From Spirochaetaceae bacterium (GTDB taxonomy: Bacteria > Spirochaetota > Spirochaetia > DSM-2461): 9,843 nucleotides of DNA. The stretch is taken from the NCBI GenBank assembly GCA_016342385.1, contig JAEINM010000128.1, forward strand, positions 1-9,843, read 5' to 3'. Numbering within the stretch: position 1 is the first letter of the stretch; each line of letters starts with the position of its first letter. Position numbers and translations under genes: made by a program. Positions 1-6,532 of this stretch are shown here, piece after piece. The notes beneath the pieces are model-generated. The model was not told the DNA's origin. It made no database searches and saw only the letters and a program-made list of their open reading frames with translations.

Positions 1-260
1 GTAATGAAAACATCAACCTGGTCGTTCAGTTTCGCCTGCTGACCTTCTGAGTCAACAACCTGGATTTCTGCGCCTTTTGCTTTTGCATAAGATTCAAGCT
101 CCGGTTTCATAACACCATTCATGAAGTTATCTGCAAAGCTGTAGATATTTGATCCGATAACAATTTTTTTGTCTTCAGGTCTAACATCTGCTTTTTTTTG
201 ACATCCCATAAATGATGCCCCTAATAATACAGTCAATACAAGTAAAAAGATCTTTCTCAT
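1..260 (-). CDS. mglB: MglB-like galactose/glucose-binding lipoprotein, 3' end cut by window edge
   Basis: This is the first 86 codons of a periplasmic (lipid-anchored) sugar-binding protein for an ABC transporter of the Mgl type. The ATG at 260 has an AAGGAG Shine-Dalgarno at 275-270, nine bases upstream. Residues 1-19 form a lipoprotein signal peptide ending in a lipobox (Phe-Met-Gly-Cys20). The mature part resembles E. coli MglB from memory: an Ile-Tyr-x-x-x-Asp-Asn-Phe-Met segment near residues 39-47, then Asp-Ser-Glu-Gly-Gln-Gln-x-Lys and Asn-Asp-Gln-Val-Asp-Val further on. The Asp that stacks in the sugar site at position 14 of mature E. coli MglB appears to be Ala here. It follows the sensor operon on the same strand, so it is probably the transport-side binding protein controlled by that system. 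The ATPase and permease genes would lie beyond the left edge. Confidence 0.88.
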   Translation of the reverse strand, partial: MRKIFLLVLTVLLGASFMGCQKKADVRPEDKKIVIGSNIYSFADNFMNGVMKPELESYAKAKGAEIQVVDSEGQQAKLNDQVDVFI

Positions 261-388
261 TTCGATTAGCTCCTTAATTAGTTATGGAATAATCGTACCA
301 CCCATATGGGAGCTAACAATGGAATATCCTACTCAAAATTTGTCAGATTTTACATTATCAGGAGTTTTTTGCAGATTTTGTCTATTTT
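261..388 (-). promoter_or_regulatory. Leader/promoter region of the mglB-like gene
   Basis: This 128-nt gap separates the sensor lipoprotein gene from the transporter lipoprotein gene, both on the minus strand. No strong rho-independent terminator is visible after the upstream gene, so read-through is possible. Visible elements are a perfect 10-bp palindrome CCCATATGGG at 301-310, and two direct copies of CAGATTTT (plus-strand reading) at 344-351 and 372-379. A poor promoter candidate reads TTGTTA, 16-nt spacer, TACGAT on the minus strand, with the palindrome lying inside the spacer. A weak promoter with a palindrome in the spacer would fit an activator-dependent gene, but none of this is more than a pattern seen by eye. 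Confidence 0.4.
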
Positions 389-1390
389 TTATTGGAAAAC
401 TTTATAATCAATCCAGATATATTTGCCTCTATCAAGGGGATAATTCATTCCCTTCAGATCTTTTCCGCTACAGAGAAAATCAGCCAGTTCCGCAATGGCT
501 TTCGCCTGCAGGCGGGAATCATTTATTACGGTGCCATAGAGAAAGCCTTCATTAATGGAATTTACAGCCTCGATCAGTCCGTCAATCCCCACAACGGGAA
601 GCCAGGAGGAATCATCTTTGTCAATTCTTCCATTTTCATTACTGTCCCTGAAAAATCCCTCCTGTGTCATAAGACTGATAGCCCCCAGGGCCATGGCATC
701 ATTATTGGAAATAACAAGTTCAATATCCTCACTGTATCTATCAAGGATCTGTTTCATTTTCTCAAAGGCTTCATCGCGATTCCAATTGGCAACTTCCGTG
801 ATAAGGATATCCAGCCGAAAGTGATTTTCCGTAAAAGTTCTAAGGACTTCACTGGTTCGGGTCTCGGCATCTTGGTGTCCCTGCTCACCCTTGAGTATTA
901 CCGTTTCAATTATGTCATTGCCATTCCTGTCATATTTATTCAGATTCTCTCCGTCATCACCGAATAATTCCATGAGCATTTCCGCCTGAATCTGTCCCGA
1001 CTGCTCTGCTCGGGCTCCCACATAATAAGCCTGGTCCCAGATTTCCAGATCCTCGAAAAGAGGTTCCCTGTTAAAAAAAATAACCGGCATATTCACGGAT
1101 TTCAGTTTTTTTATAATTGAATAAGCGCCCAGTCTATCAACAGGATTAATCAGCATGATATGGGCAGAATCAATCTGGTTCTCAATGAATTCATTTTGAA
1201 TGATCTGAGAATTCTGGGAATCAAATATCTGCATTTCAAAGATCTGTGAAGATTCCGATTTTATCTGATTGCCGAATGTTCTGACATAGGGATCTTTCAT
1301 ATTATAGAGAAAAAGTGATGCCGATTTCCCTCCCCGGCTGCAGGAAGCTATAAGTAAGAGAAATAAGACCGGAAGACATATGTATTTCAT
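389..1390 (-). CDS. MglB-like sugar-binding lipoprotein of the sensor operon
   Basis: A 333-residue lipoprotein with a signal peptide ending in Leu-Ile-Ala-Ser-Cys17. It is clearly homologous to galactose/glucose-binding MglB. Against remembered E. coli sugar-contact residues it keeps Asn107 (in FFNREP), His172, Asp174 and Arg178 (GHQDAETR), Trp203, Asn230 (NNDAM), Asp270 (GIDG) and Asn290 (NDSRLQAK). The stacking Asp14 of E. coli is Lys32. The MglB calcium loop is conserved as Asp154-x-Asn156-x-Asn158-x-x-x-Glu162, with Glu223 as the likely far ligand. An extra EF-hand-like loop (Asp249-x-Asn251-x-Asn253-Gly-x-Ile-Asp257) is inserted before the last strand. Its ATG overlaps the kinase stop by one base (TGATG) with AAAGGA upstream, so translation is coupled. 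The operon position suggests a sensory ligand receptor, not a transport subunit; transport remains the alternative. Confidence 0.9.
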   Translation of the reverse strand: MKYICLPVLFLLLIASCSRGGKSASLFLYNMKDPYVRTFGNQIKSESSQIFEMQIFDSQNSQIIQNEFIENQIDSAHIMLINPVDRLGAYSIIKKLKSVNMPVIFFNREPLFEDLEIWDQAYYVGARAEQSGQIQAEMLMELFGDDGENLNKYDRNGNDIIETVILKGEQGHQDAETRTSEVLRTFTENHFRLDILITEVANWNRDEAFEKMKQILDRYSEDIELVISNNDAMALGAISLMTQEGFFRDSNENGRIDKDDSSWLPVVGIDGLIEAVNSINEGFLYGTVINDSRLQAKAIAELADFLCSGKDLKGMNYPLDRGKYIWIDYKVFQ

Positions 1391-3126
1391 CAGGGTTCCT
1401 TTATATAGTGAGATTCAGCTGGGATAAAAAGAGTGATACAAGTCATTTCATCGAGGATACTGCTGATTTTTATATCCGCCTCTTCTCCATAAAATAACTT
1501 TAGACGGAGGTAAACATTTCTCATTCCCACACTGCTTTTAGAATGTGTCCCTTTCAGGACCTTGTATATTTCTTCAATACGTTCTTCTGTTATTCCATAT
1601 CCCGAGTTTTCCACCTCAAAAATGAGAAAATCATCCTTTTTATAAGCTTTGATTGTAATCTTTTCGGTTTCATCGCCTATTCCATGGTATATAGCATTCT
1701 CCACTATGGGCTGAAGGATCAGTTTCATAACCTTATATTCATAAATCTCCGGTTCTACTATAAATTTGTATTCAAATTTATCGACATAACGGATTTTCTG
1801 AATAGTCAGATAATTTCTGATATGGGAGATTTCATCTTTAACGGGAATAAAAGTCTCTCCTTTTGAAATACTGATTCGAAAAAACCTGGCCAGAGCTATC
1901 ACTGTTGTTACAACATCATCAGAGCGTTCGTTTTCCGCCAGCCAGACAATCGAATCGAGTGTATTGTAGAGAAAATGGGGATTGATCTGATTCTGCAGTG
2001 CTTTTAATTCTGTCTTCCTCTTCTCTCTCTGTTCGCTGACGACCTCTTTCATCAATTTTCTTATCTCTTCAACCATGCTGTTGAAAGATTTGGCCAGCCG
2101 GACAACCTCTTTTTGACCTGTCACTTCCACTTTGGTATTAAAATCCCTGTTTTCAACTTTGAACATTGTTTTTTTCAGTTCATTCATAGGCCGGGAAATT
2201 CGACTGGAGATAACCAGGGAAACAGTTGTAGTGACAAAAAAACTGATAATTATTATAAAGAGTAGAATGAGCAATATCTGCTGTCTGGCCAGAGCAATCT
2301 CATTAATATTATTTACTGTAACAATCCTCCACCGGGTATGGATGAGCGTATTGATGTTGATAAACATCTCTTTATTCCCGATTTTTGTTCGGAAACCGCC
2401 GAGATAGTGTTCCACAGCAATTTGCAGACTCTCGGGAAAACCTTCTTTATACCCCTTTCCCGAATGATAGATCAGAGAGTCATCATCATTTAAAATAAGA
2501 ATATGTCCCCCCTCTCCCAAATTCGTCTTTTCCGCCAGATCTGTCAGAGTACGAAAGTTCAATTCAATGAGAATAACACCACTTTTTTTGATCCCCTTAT
2601 AAGTAAATTCAACAAACCGGGAAACGGAAATGATCACTTCATTGCGATTGAGAGATACACTCTGACTGTGGGGGGCTGAAAAGTGGAAAATCGCTTTTTC
2701 AGTTACACCATTCTGAAACCATTCATTTTCAGCAATGTGATAAATAACGACACTGTTGAGATCATTCCCTAAAAGCTTATTCCCCTCCTCATCAAAGAGG
2801 AATAGAGAAACAACATCTTTTTTAATCTCCGAATTGTAGAGAAAAACATCCTGAAGCTTTTCATAAGAGTCTTTGACATCGAGATTAAGCGAAGCGTACT
2901 GAATATAATGTGCCGTCTCTATAACACTGTTAATATAACTCTCATAATTTAATACGATCTGTTTATTAATCTCTCTGGACTGGCTTTCAACCAGAGAATC
3001 AGTCCGATAAGTAAAGACCGCATAATATACTGAACTGGTTATGAGCAATACAATCATGACAATGGAGAGTGTGGCTATTAATATATTCTGTTCTATGGAC
3101 AGATTAGGGAGTATTTTTTTCTTCAC
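1390..3126 (-). CDS. YesM/LytS-type membrane sensor histidine kinase
   Basis: A 578-residue kinase. Order: TM1 (about 15-38), an extracytoplasmic sensor region (about 40-280, dCache-like by size and position), TM2 (about 284-306), HAMP (about 308-362), a His_kinase (PF06580-type) box with phospho-acceptor His384 in QINPHFLYNTLDSI, then a GHKL ATPase with N-box Asn477 (LQPIVENAIYHG), a G1 box at 505-512 (VENSGYGI) and a G2 box ending at 534 followed by MRNVYLRLKL. In the G1 box the usual Asp-Asn-Gly is replaced by Asn-Ser-Gly. I chose the GTG at 3126, which gives a normal short tail before TM1 and overlaps the regulator gene by 23 nt. The longer reading from 3210 would add 28 residues lying wholly within the regulator's HTH coding sequence. 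The kinase probably receives the sugar signal from the lipoprotein encoded immediately downstream. Confidence 0.92.
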   Translation of the reverse strand: MKKKILPNLSIEQNILIATLSIVMIVLLITSSVYYAVFTYRTDSLVESQSREINKQIVLNYESYINSVIETAHYIQYASLNLDVKDSYEKLQDVFLYNSEIKKDVVSLFLFDEEGNKLLGNDLNSVVIYHIAENEWFQNGVTEKAIFHFSAPHSQSVSLNRNEVIISVSRFVEFTYKGIKKSGVILIELNFRTLTDLAEKTNLGEGGHILILNDDDSLIYHSGKGYKEGFPESLQIAVEHYLGGFRTKIGNKEMFININTLIHTRWRIVTVNNINEIALARQQILLILLFIIIISFFVTTTVSLVISSRISRPMNELKKTMFKVENRDFNTKVEVTGQKEVVRLAKSFNSMVEEIRKLMKEVVSEQREKRKTELKALQNQINPHFLYNTLDSIVWLAENERSDDVVTTVIALARFFRISISKGETFIPVKDEISHIRNYLTIQKIRYVDKFEYKFIVEPEIYEYKVMKLILQPIVENAIYHGIGDETEKITIKAYKKDDFLIFEVENSGYGITEERIEEIYKVLKGTHSKSSVGMRNVYLRLKLFYGEEADIKISSILDEMTCITLFIPAESHYIKEP

Positions 3127-4714
3127 GGTATTTCTTCGGGGAAAGTCCCATATATTTTTTGAAACAATGGCTGAAATAATAGACATCGTTAAATCCACAT
3201 TGACCGGCAATTTCGACGATGCGGTCTCCTGTCAGTTTCAGCAGTTCTTTTGCCTTTTCGATACGCACACTTGTCAGATATTTAACAAAAGTCGTCTCTT
3301 TGTGTTTTTTAAATAATAGACTCATATAGGAAATACTGATTCCCAGATCCTCACAAACCGTCTCCATGGAGATCCCGGGATCCCTGTAATGGGAATGAAT
3401 ATATTTTACAGCACTATCGAGCAGTTTCTGGGAATTGGACATTTTTGTTTTCAGATTTAACTCCCTCAATCTGATCAGAACAGACTGCACCCAGTCAAAA
3501 AGCTGTTCCATAGAACTGAACTGAACCATTTTCTGAAAAATATCACCACCGATTATCTCAGTGAGATCTGCCCCGATGGAATCGGAAAAATTGACGATAA
3601 CATTCATCATGTTTATAATATAGGGTCTGTAATTGGTAATGGTTTCACTGTCTTTTACAGCTGAGAGTCTGAGAGATTCAATGACATTCCTCAATTCCCT
3701 TTCACTTCCGAATTTGACGTTATACTCTATGTTTTTTATATCATTTTCCTTCAGACTGAGAACCTTCGGCTTACTGTTCTCCAGCTGATTGATGTAAACA
3801 ATCCGCCCGGTATTGAGAAACTTGCTATATCCGATAGCTTTGCCAGCCTCTTCATAAGCCATATACAATTGAGAAAACTCCCTATGAAGATTACTGACTC
3901 CCATATCAATCTGAACACTTAAAAATTTCTCAGTCATTTTCACCATTTCGTAATATACACTGTCAATATCTCTGAGAAAAAACTTCCCCTTCTCTTTAAC
4001 CAGAATTACTATACCATCGCTGAACATAAAGCTGTAATGGTCAAAGGTATGGCGTTCCAGTATTGAATTAATAACCGACCTTACTGAGAGTTTTAATTTT
4101 TCAAATTCAATGACATCCCAGTAGGACTCTCTTCTTTCAATCTTGATAAAGGACAGAAGATAATCTGAATCATCCAGTGAGATCCCATGTTTTTTAAGAT
4201 TTTCAATATCTTCACCCCTTCCCGACTGGGATGAGACAAGACAGGATGTGAAATAATTATCGATAACCATGGGAAGACTCGATTCATACCGGGCCTTAAG
4301 TATTTCCATATTGTATTTTTCTTTGAATTCCCTATCCAGATCAATCTTCAGTTTAGTCAGGAACCGTGATATATCATTCTGAGTAAGCGGTTTTGTCAGG
4401 TATCCGGAAACTTTCAGTTCAATAGCTTCCCTGGCGTAATCGAATTCATCATAACCGGTTATAAAAGCCACACGGATTGTGGGAAAATCCCTCTTGATGA
4501 TCCTCGCCAGTTCAATCCCGTCGATAAAAGGCATTTTAATATCCGAAAGAACCACATGGGGAGAGTGCTTCTCGATGAGTTCCAGCGCATCATATCCATT
4601 TCCCGCGGTTCCCACTATGGAAAATCCCGTTTCTTCAGATATCTTTGAGGAGATCCGCCCCCGGACTTCATCCTCATCATCTACAAGAATCATTTTATAT
4701 AGCTCTTCCTCCAA
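3104..4714 (-). CDS. YesN-type response regulator (REC + AraC-family HTH)
   Basis: A 536-residue DNA-binding regulator. The receiver domain spans about residues 5-125 with the acidic pocket Asp12/Asp13, phospho-acceptor Asp58 (VVLSDIKMP), Thr86 and Lys108 (YLTKP), so it should be phosphorylatable. A long middle region (about 130-425) without a recognised motif is normal for YesN proteins. The C-terminus (about 431-536) is an AraC-type double helix-turn-helix ending in the signature GFNDVYYFSHCFKKYMG and GLSPKKYR. The start is a TTG at 4714 with AGGAG six bases upstream, which preserves the Tyr-Lys typical just before the first receiver strand. An ATG at 4693 (residue 8) preceded by GGAGGA is a real alternative. 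It is first in the operon with the kinase and sensor lipoprotein and probably activates the sugar transport genes. Confidence 0.93.
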   Translation of the reverse strand: MEEELYKMILVDDEDEVRGRISSKISEETGFSIVGTAGNGYDALELIEKHSPHVVLSDIKMPFIDGIELARIIKRDFPTIRVAFITGYDEFDYAREAIELKVSGYLTKPLTQNDISRFLTKLKIDLDREFKEKYNMEILKARYESSLPMVIDNYFTSCLVSSQSGRGEDIENLKKHGISLDDSDYLLSFIKIERRESYWDVIEFEKLKLSVRSVINSILERHTFDHYSFMFSDGIVILVKEKGKFFLRDIDSVYYEMVKMTEKFLSVQIDMGVSNLHREFSQLYMAYEEAGKAIGYSKFLNTGRIVYINQLENSKPKVLSLKENDIKNIEYNVKFGSERELRNVIESLRLSAVKDSETITNYRPYIINMMNVIVNFSDSIGADLTEIIGGDIFQKMVQFSSMEQLFDWVQSVLIRLRELNLKTKMSNSQKLLDSAVKYIHSHYRDPGISMETVCEDLGISISYMSLLFKKHKETTFVKYLTSVRIEKAKELLKLTGDRIVEIAGQCGFNDVYYFSHCFKKYMGLSPKKYREEKNTP

Positions 4715-4725
4715 TATTATCTCCT

Positions 4726-4761
4726 ATATCCCGATTATTGCATGGCATATCCCGATTATTG
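4726..4761 (-). promoter_or_regulatory. Two 15-bp direct repeats at 21-bp period, candidate AraC-type operator
   Basis: ATATCCCGATTATTG occurs twice without change, at 4726-4740 and 4747-4761 (plus-strand reading), a period of exactly 21 bp or about two DNA turns. The six-base linker is CATGGC, and the bases after copy two (TACGGTA) are a diverged continuation. Tandem half-sites about 21 bp apart on one helix face are typical of AraC-family activators. The repeats lie 12-47 bases upstream of the regulator start codon. Autoregulation by the YesN-type protein is the natural reading. The closeness to the start codon would also allow repression or an effect on translation. Confidence 0.5.
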
Positions 4762-4794
4762 TACGGTACAGTCGCGACTGTACCCTGCAATAAT
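4755..4794. repeat. Long inverted repeat with a perfect 20-bp palindromic core
   Basis: The core at 4765-4784, GGTACAGTCGCGACTGTACC, is a perfect palindrome. Flanking arms ATTATTG (4755-4761) and CAATAAT (4788-4794) also pair, separated from the core by a T/G, an A/T and a C/C position. In RNA it would fold as a stem with a CGCG tetraloop; in DNA it could bind a dimeric regulator. The left arm overlaps the second 21-bp direct repeat. There is no run of T on either side convincing enough to call a terminator, although it lies between two divergent transcription units. It would be part of the 5' leader or upstream DNA of the regulator operon. Confidence 0.6.
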
Positions 4795-4810
4795 CTTTTC
4801 AAAATGAATT

Positions 4811-4886
4811 GATTGATCCATTATATTAACATGATTAGCAAACTAATAAAAAACGATTTCGGAATTAAAGAAAAAGAAGATTGCAG
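4811..4886 (+). repeat. 76-bp direct repeat, left copy (flanks the cyclase gene)
   Basis: This segment matches 6519-6594 at 72 of 76 positions. All four differences (C/T, T/C, A/G, G/A) are transitions. It holds the same upstream region and first 17 codons as the intact cysteine-rich gene on the far side of the cyclase. Weak similarity continues upstream to about 4796, while downstream identity stops abruptly after CAG at 4886. The two copies are in the same orientation, 1708 bp apart, and bracket the cyclase gene. Confidence 0.92.
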
Positions 4887-4908
4887 GACTGAGGAGGGAT
4901 CTTCTTGA
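4831..4908 (+). pseudogene. Truncated copy of the C_GCAxxG_C_C gene start (25 codons)
   Basis: The ATG at 4831 opens a 25-codon frame whose first 17 residues (MISKLIKNDFGIKEKED) are identical to the start of the intact protein encoded at 6539. It then diverges to Cys-Arg-Thr-Glu-Glu-Gly-Ser-Ser and stops at 4906-4908. None of the cysteine motif region is present, so it cannot have the family's function. The stop codon overlaps the -35 box of the cyclase promoter. After a frame change the following bases read Asp-Leu-Leu-Asp-Gly-Ile-Pro, faintly like the intact gene's Glu-Ile-Leu-Asp-Glu-Ile, so an internal deletion of a full duplicate is conceivable but unproven. A translated leader peptide is the alternative. 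Confidence 0.65.
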
Positions 4909-4917
4909 CGGGATCCC
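4896..4917 (+). promoter_or_regulatory. GGGATC/GATCCC inverted repeat around the cyclase -35 box
   Basis: GGGATC at 4896-4901 and GATCCC at 4912-4917 form a 6-bp inverted repeat whose 10-nt middle contains the TTGACG -35 hexamer at 4905-4910. A dimeric repressor bound here would block the promoter. The short stem may also be chance. Confidence 0.3.
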
Positions 4918-4934
4918 TGACCGGAACCTATTAT
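4905..4934 (+). promoter_or_regulatory. Sigma-70-type promoter for the cyclase gene, predicted leaderless start
   Basis: TTGACG (4905-4910) and TATTAT (4929-4934) each match the housekeeping consensus at five of six positions, with an 18-nt spacer. A start point about seven bases after the -10 box falls at 4941-4942, which is the A of the cyclase ATG or one base before it. This agrees with the absence of any Shine-Dalgarno sequence before that ATG. Confidence 0.6.
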
Positions 4935-4941
4935 TTAAAAT

Positions 4942-6477
4942 ATGAGAATAAAAAATACGTTTCACAGGAAAACAGGAATCAGATTATTTATTCTTTGGAA
5001 TACTCTTGCCATCTTCTCATCTATAGTCACTCTAATATTTATGGGAATAATGAACTGGGATGTCTTTACTCCTAAGGATTCTCTACAATCCATATTAGCT
5101 CTTGAAAATTTTGTTGAAAAGCAAGCCCCAATAGCTATGATGCTGCAATATGCGGCTCCCTTTATCTCCATATTTATTGCAGGAGTTATTTATTACATAC
5201 CCCTTCTTCTAGCTAAAGATTCCCCCAAAAATCTCAATATAATTATTAAACGTATTTTGGATTTACCTGCATTCAGCTTTTTGGTGACTTTATCCGGATG
5301 GGGAGTATCAGCAGGAATTCAGCTGATAACATTTTTCAGTTTTAAAATTGAAGCTGAGATTTTCTATGTTGTTATTCTGATAAGAGGAATTGTTCCTCTT
5401 TTGACCGGTTTATTGATTGGGATTCTGGTCTATTATAGTGTTGATTTTATGAATCAAATATGGATTATTCCACAATATTTCTCTTCAGGAGAAATCCTAC
5501 AGGTAAAAAAAACCTCCCGATTCTCTATCCGGTCTCGTTTTTTTATTTTTTTGCTGGCCACATCTACACTCCCTCTCATATTTTTAAATGTAATGACCTT
5601 ATCACTGACAAATGAGTATAAAACCACTCTTTTTTATAGTCTTTTCTTTTTGTTTATTGCTGTTCTCATCACTCTATTTCTATCGCGAACATTTAAAGAC
5701 CCCTTAACCAGGATGGATCTTGCCACTCATGCAATTCAAAATGGGAATTATGATGAAAAAATCGATGTACTTACAGAAGATGAATTAGGTCGCCTGGCCA
5801 ATTCTCTTAATACGATGTCACAGGGGCTTAAGGAGAGAGATTCCATTAAAGAAACCTTTGGACGAGTGGTAGACCCATCCGTAAGAGATCATCTTTTAAA
5901 TGGGAATATCAACCTGGGAGGAGAATACTACACCGCCACAGTCCTATTCACAGATATCCGGAACTTCACCACTATATCGGAACAGCTACCGGCAGATAAG
6001 CTTGTAGAAATGTTAAATAGATATTTCTCAGTCATTACTTCAGCAATTATCGAAGAGGGAGGATTAGTAAATAAGTTTATCGGAGATGCTGTACTGGCTC
6101 TATTCGGAGTACCTATTGTGAATGAAACACATGCTCAACAGGCCATTCGGGCTGCTGAAAAGATTCTCCTTGGCCAGGACAAGTTGAACCAACAGTTTAA
6201 GAGAGAAAATCTACCTCAAATGAAGTCTGGAATAGGTATTCATACAGGACAGCTTATAGCAGGGAATATCGGCTCAGATGCGCGCATGGAATTTACAGCC
6301 ATAGGTGATACTGTCAATGTTGCCGCCAGGCTTGAAAGCAGTTCCAAGAAAATTGGTAAAGACCTTATATTTTCGGAAGAAACCAGGAATGCCCACCCCG
6401 ATTCTGAGCGGTTCAAGCGGTTGGGAACTATCCGTGTAAAAGGGCGTACAGAAAAACTCACTATTTATACCATTTAA
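4942..6477 (+). CDS. Membrane class III adenylate cyclase with HAMP domain
   Basis: A 511-residue enzyme predicted to convert ATP to cAMP. The N-terminal half has about six hydrophobic segments (near 13-36, 64-91, 110-131, 141-166, 200-222 and 231-249), followed by a HAMP domain (about 250-305) and a catalytic domain (about 328-511). Metal-binding aspartates are Asp338 (LFTDIRNFT) and Asp382 (KFIGDAV). Lys378 and Thr452 fill the two purine-selecting positions, the Lys/Thr pair of class IIIb adenylate cyclases. Asn459 and Arg463 (TVNVAAR) are the transition-state residues. All catalytic residues are present, so it should be active as a homodimer. An in-frame TAA lies at 4936-4938, so the ATG at 4942 is the earliest start, although no Shine-Dalgarno is visible. 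No known sensor domain is recognised in the membrane part. The gene lies between two copies of another gene's start, suggesting insertion or duplication at this place. Confidence 0.93.
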   Translation: MRIKNTFHRKTGIRLFILWNTLAIFSSIVTLIFMGIMNWDVFTPKDSLQSILALENFVEKQAPIAMMLQYAAPFISIFIAGVIYYIPLLLAKDSPKNLNIIIKRILDLPAFSFLVTLSGWGVSAGIQLITFFSFKIEAEIFYVVILIRGIVPLLTGLLIGILVYYSVDFMNQIWIIPQYFSSGEILQVKKTSRFSIRSRFFIFLLATSTLPLIFLNVMTLSLTNEYKTTLFYSLFFLFIAVLITLFLSRTFKDPLTRMDLATHAIQNGNYDEKIDVLTEDELGRLANSLNTMSQGLKERDSIKETFGRVVDPSVRDHLLNGNINLGGEYYTATVLFTDIRNFTTISEQLPADKLVEMLNRYFSVITSAIIEEGGLVNKFIGDAVLALFGVPIVNETHAQQAIRAAEKILLGQDKLNQQFKRENLPQMKSGIGIHTGQLIAGNIGSDARMEFTAIGDTVNVAARLESSSKKIGKDLIFSEETRNAHPDSERFKRLGTIRVKGRTEKLTIYTI

Positions 6478-6503
6478 AATGCTATTGGTATTTCTATATG
6501 TAC

Positions 6504-6532
6504 TTTCCAATTTAAATGGATTGATCTATTAT
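6504..6532 (+). promoter_or_regulatory. Candidate promoter of the cysteine-rich gene
   Basis: TTTCCA (6504-6509, four of six) and TATTAT (6527-6532, five of six) are 17 nt apart and would start transcription near 6539, the A of the ATG. No Shine-Dalgarno sequence precedes that ATG, so a leaderless message is possible here too. TATACT at 6530-6535 is an overlapping alternative -10 box that would put the start inside the gene. Confidence 0.35.

Noticed and set aside
392..967. 191-codon open frame on the plus strand
   Set aside because: It lies fully antisense to the well supported MglB-like lipoprotein gene, has no recognisable domain or ribosome binding site, and is best explained as a shadow of that gene's codon use.
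3127..3210. Longer start for the histidine kinase at 3210
   Set aside because: The 28 added residues are encoded inside the HTH region of the regulator gene in another frame and put a non-signal, polar stretch before TM1. The GTG at 3126 gives a normal kinase N-terminus.
4726..4761. CRISPR-like repeat unit
   Set aside because: Only two 15-bp copies with a 6-bp linker; no spacers of CRISPR length and no cas genes.
6467..6491. Terminator after the cyclase gene
   Set aside because: The ATACCA/TGGTAT stem has only six pairs, a 13-nt loop, overlaps the stop codon and is not followed by a T tract.
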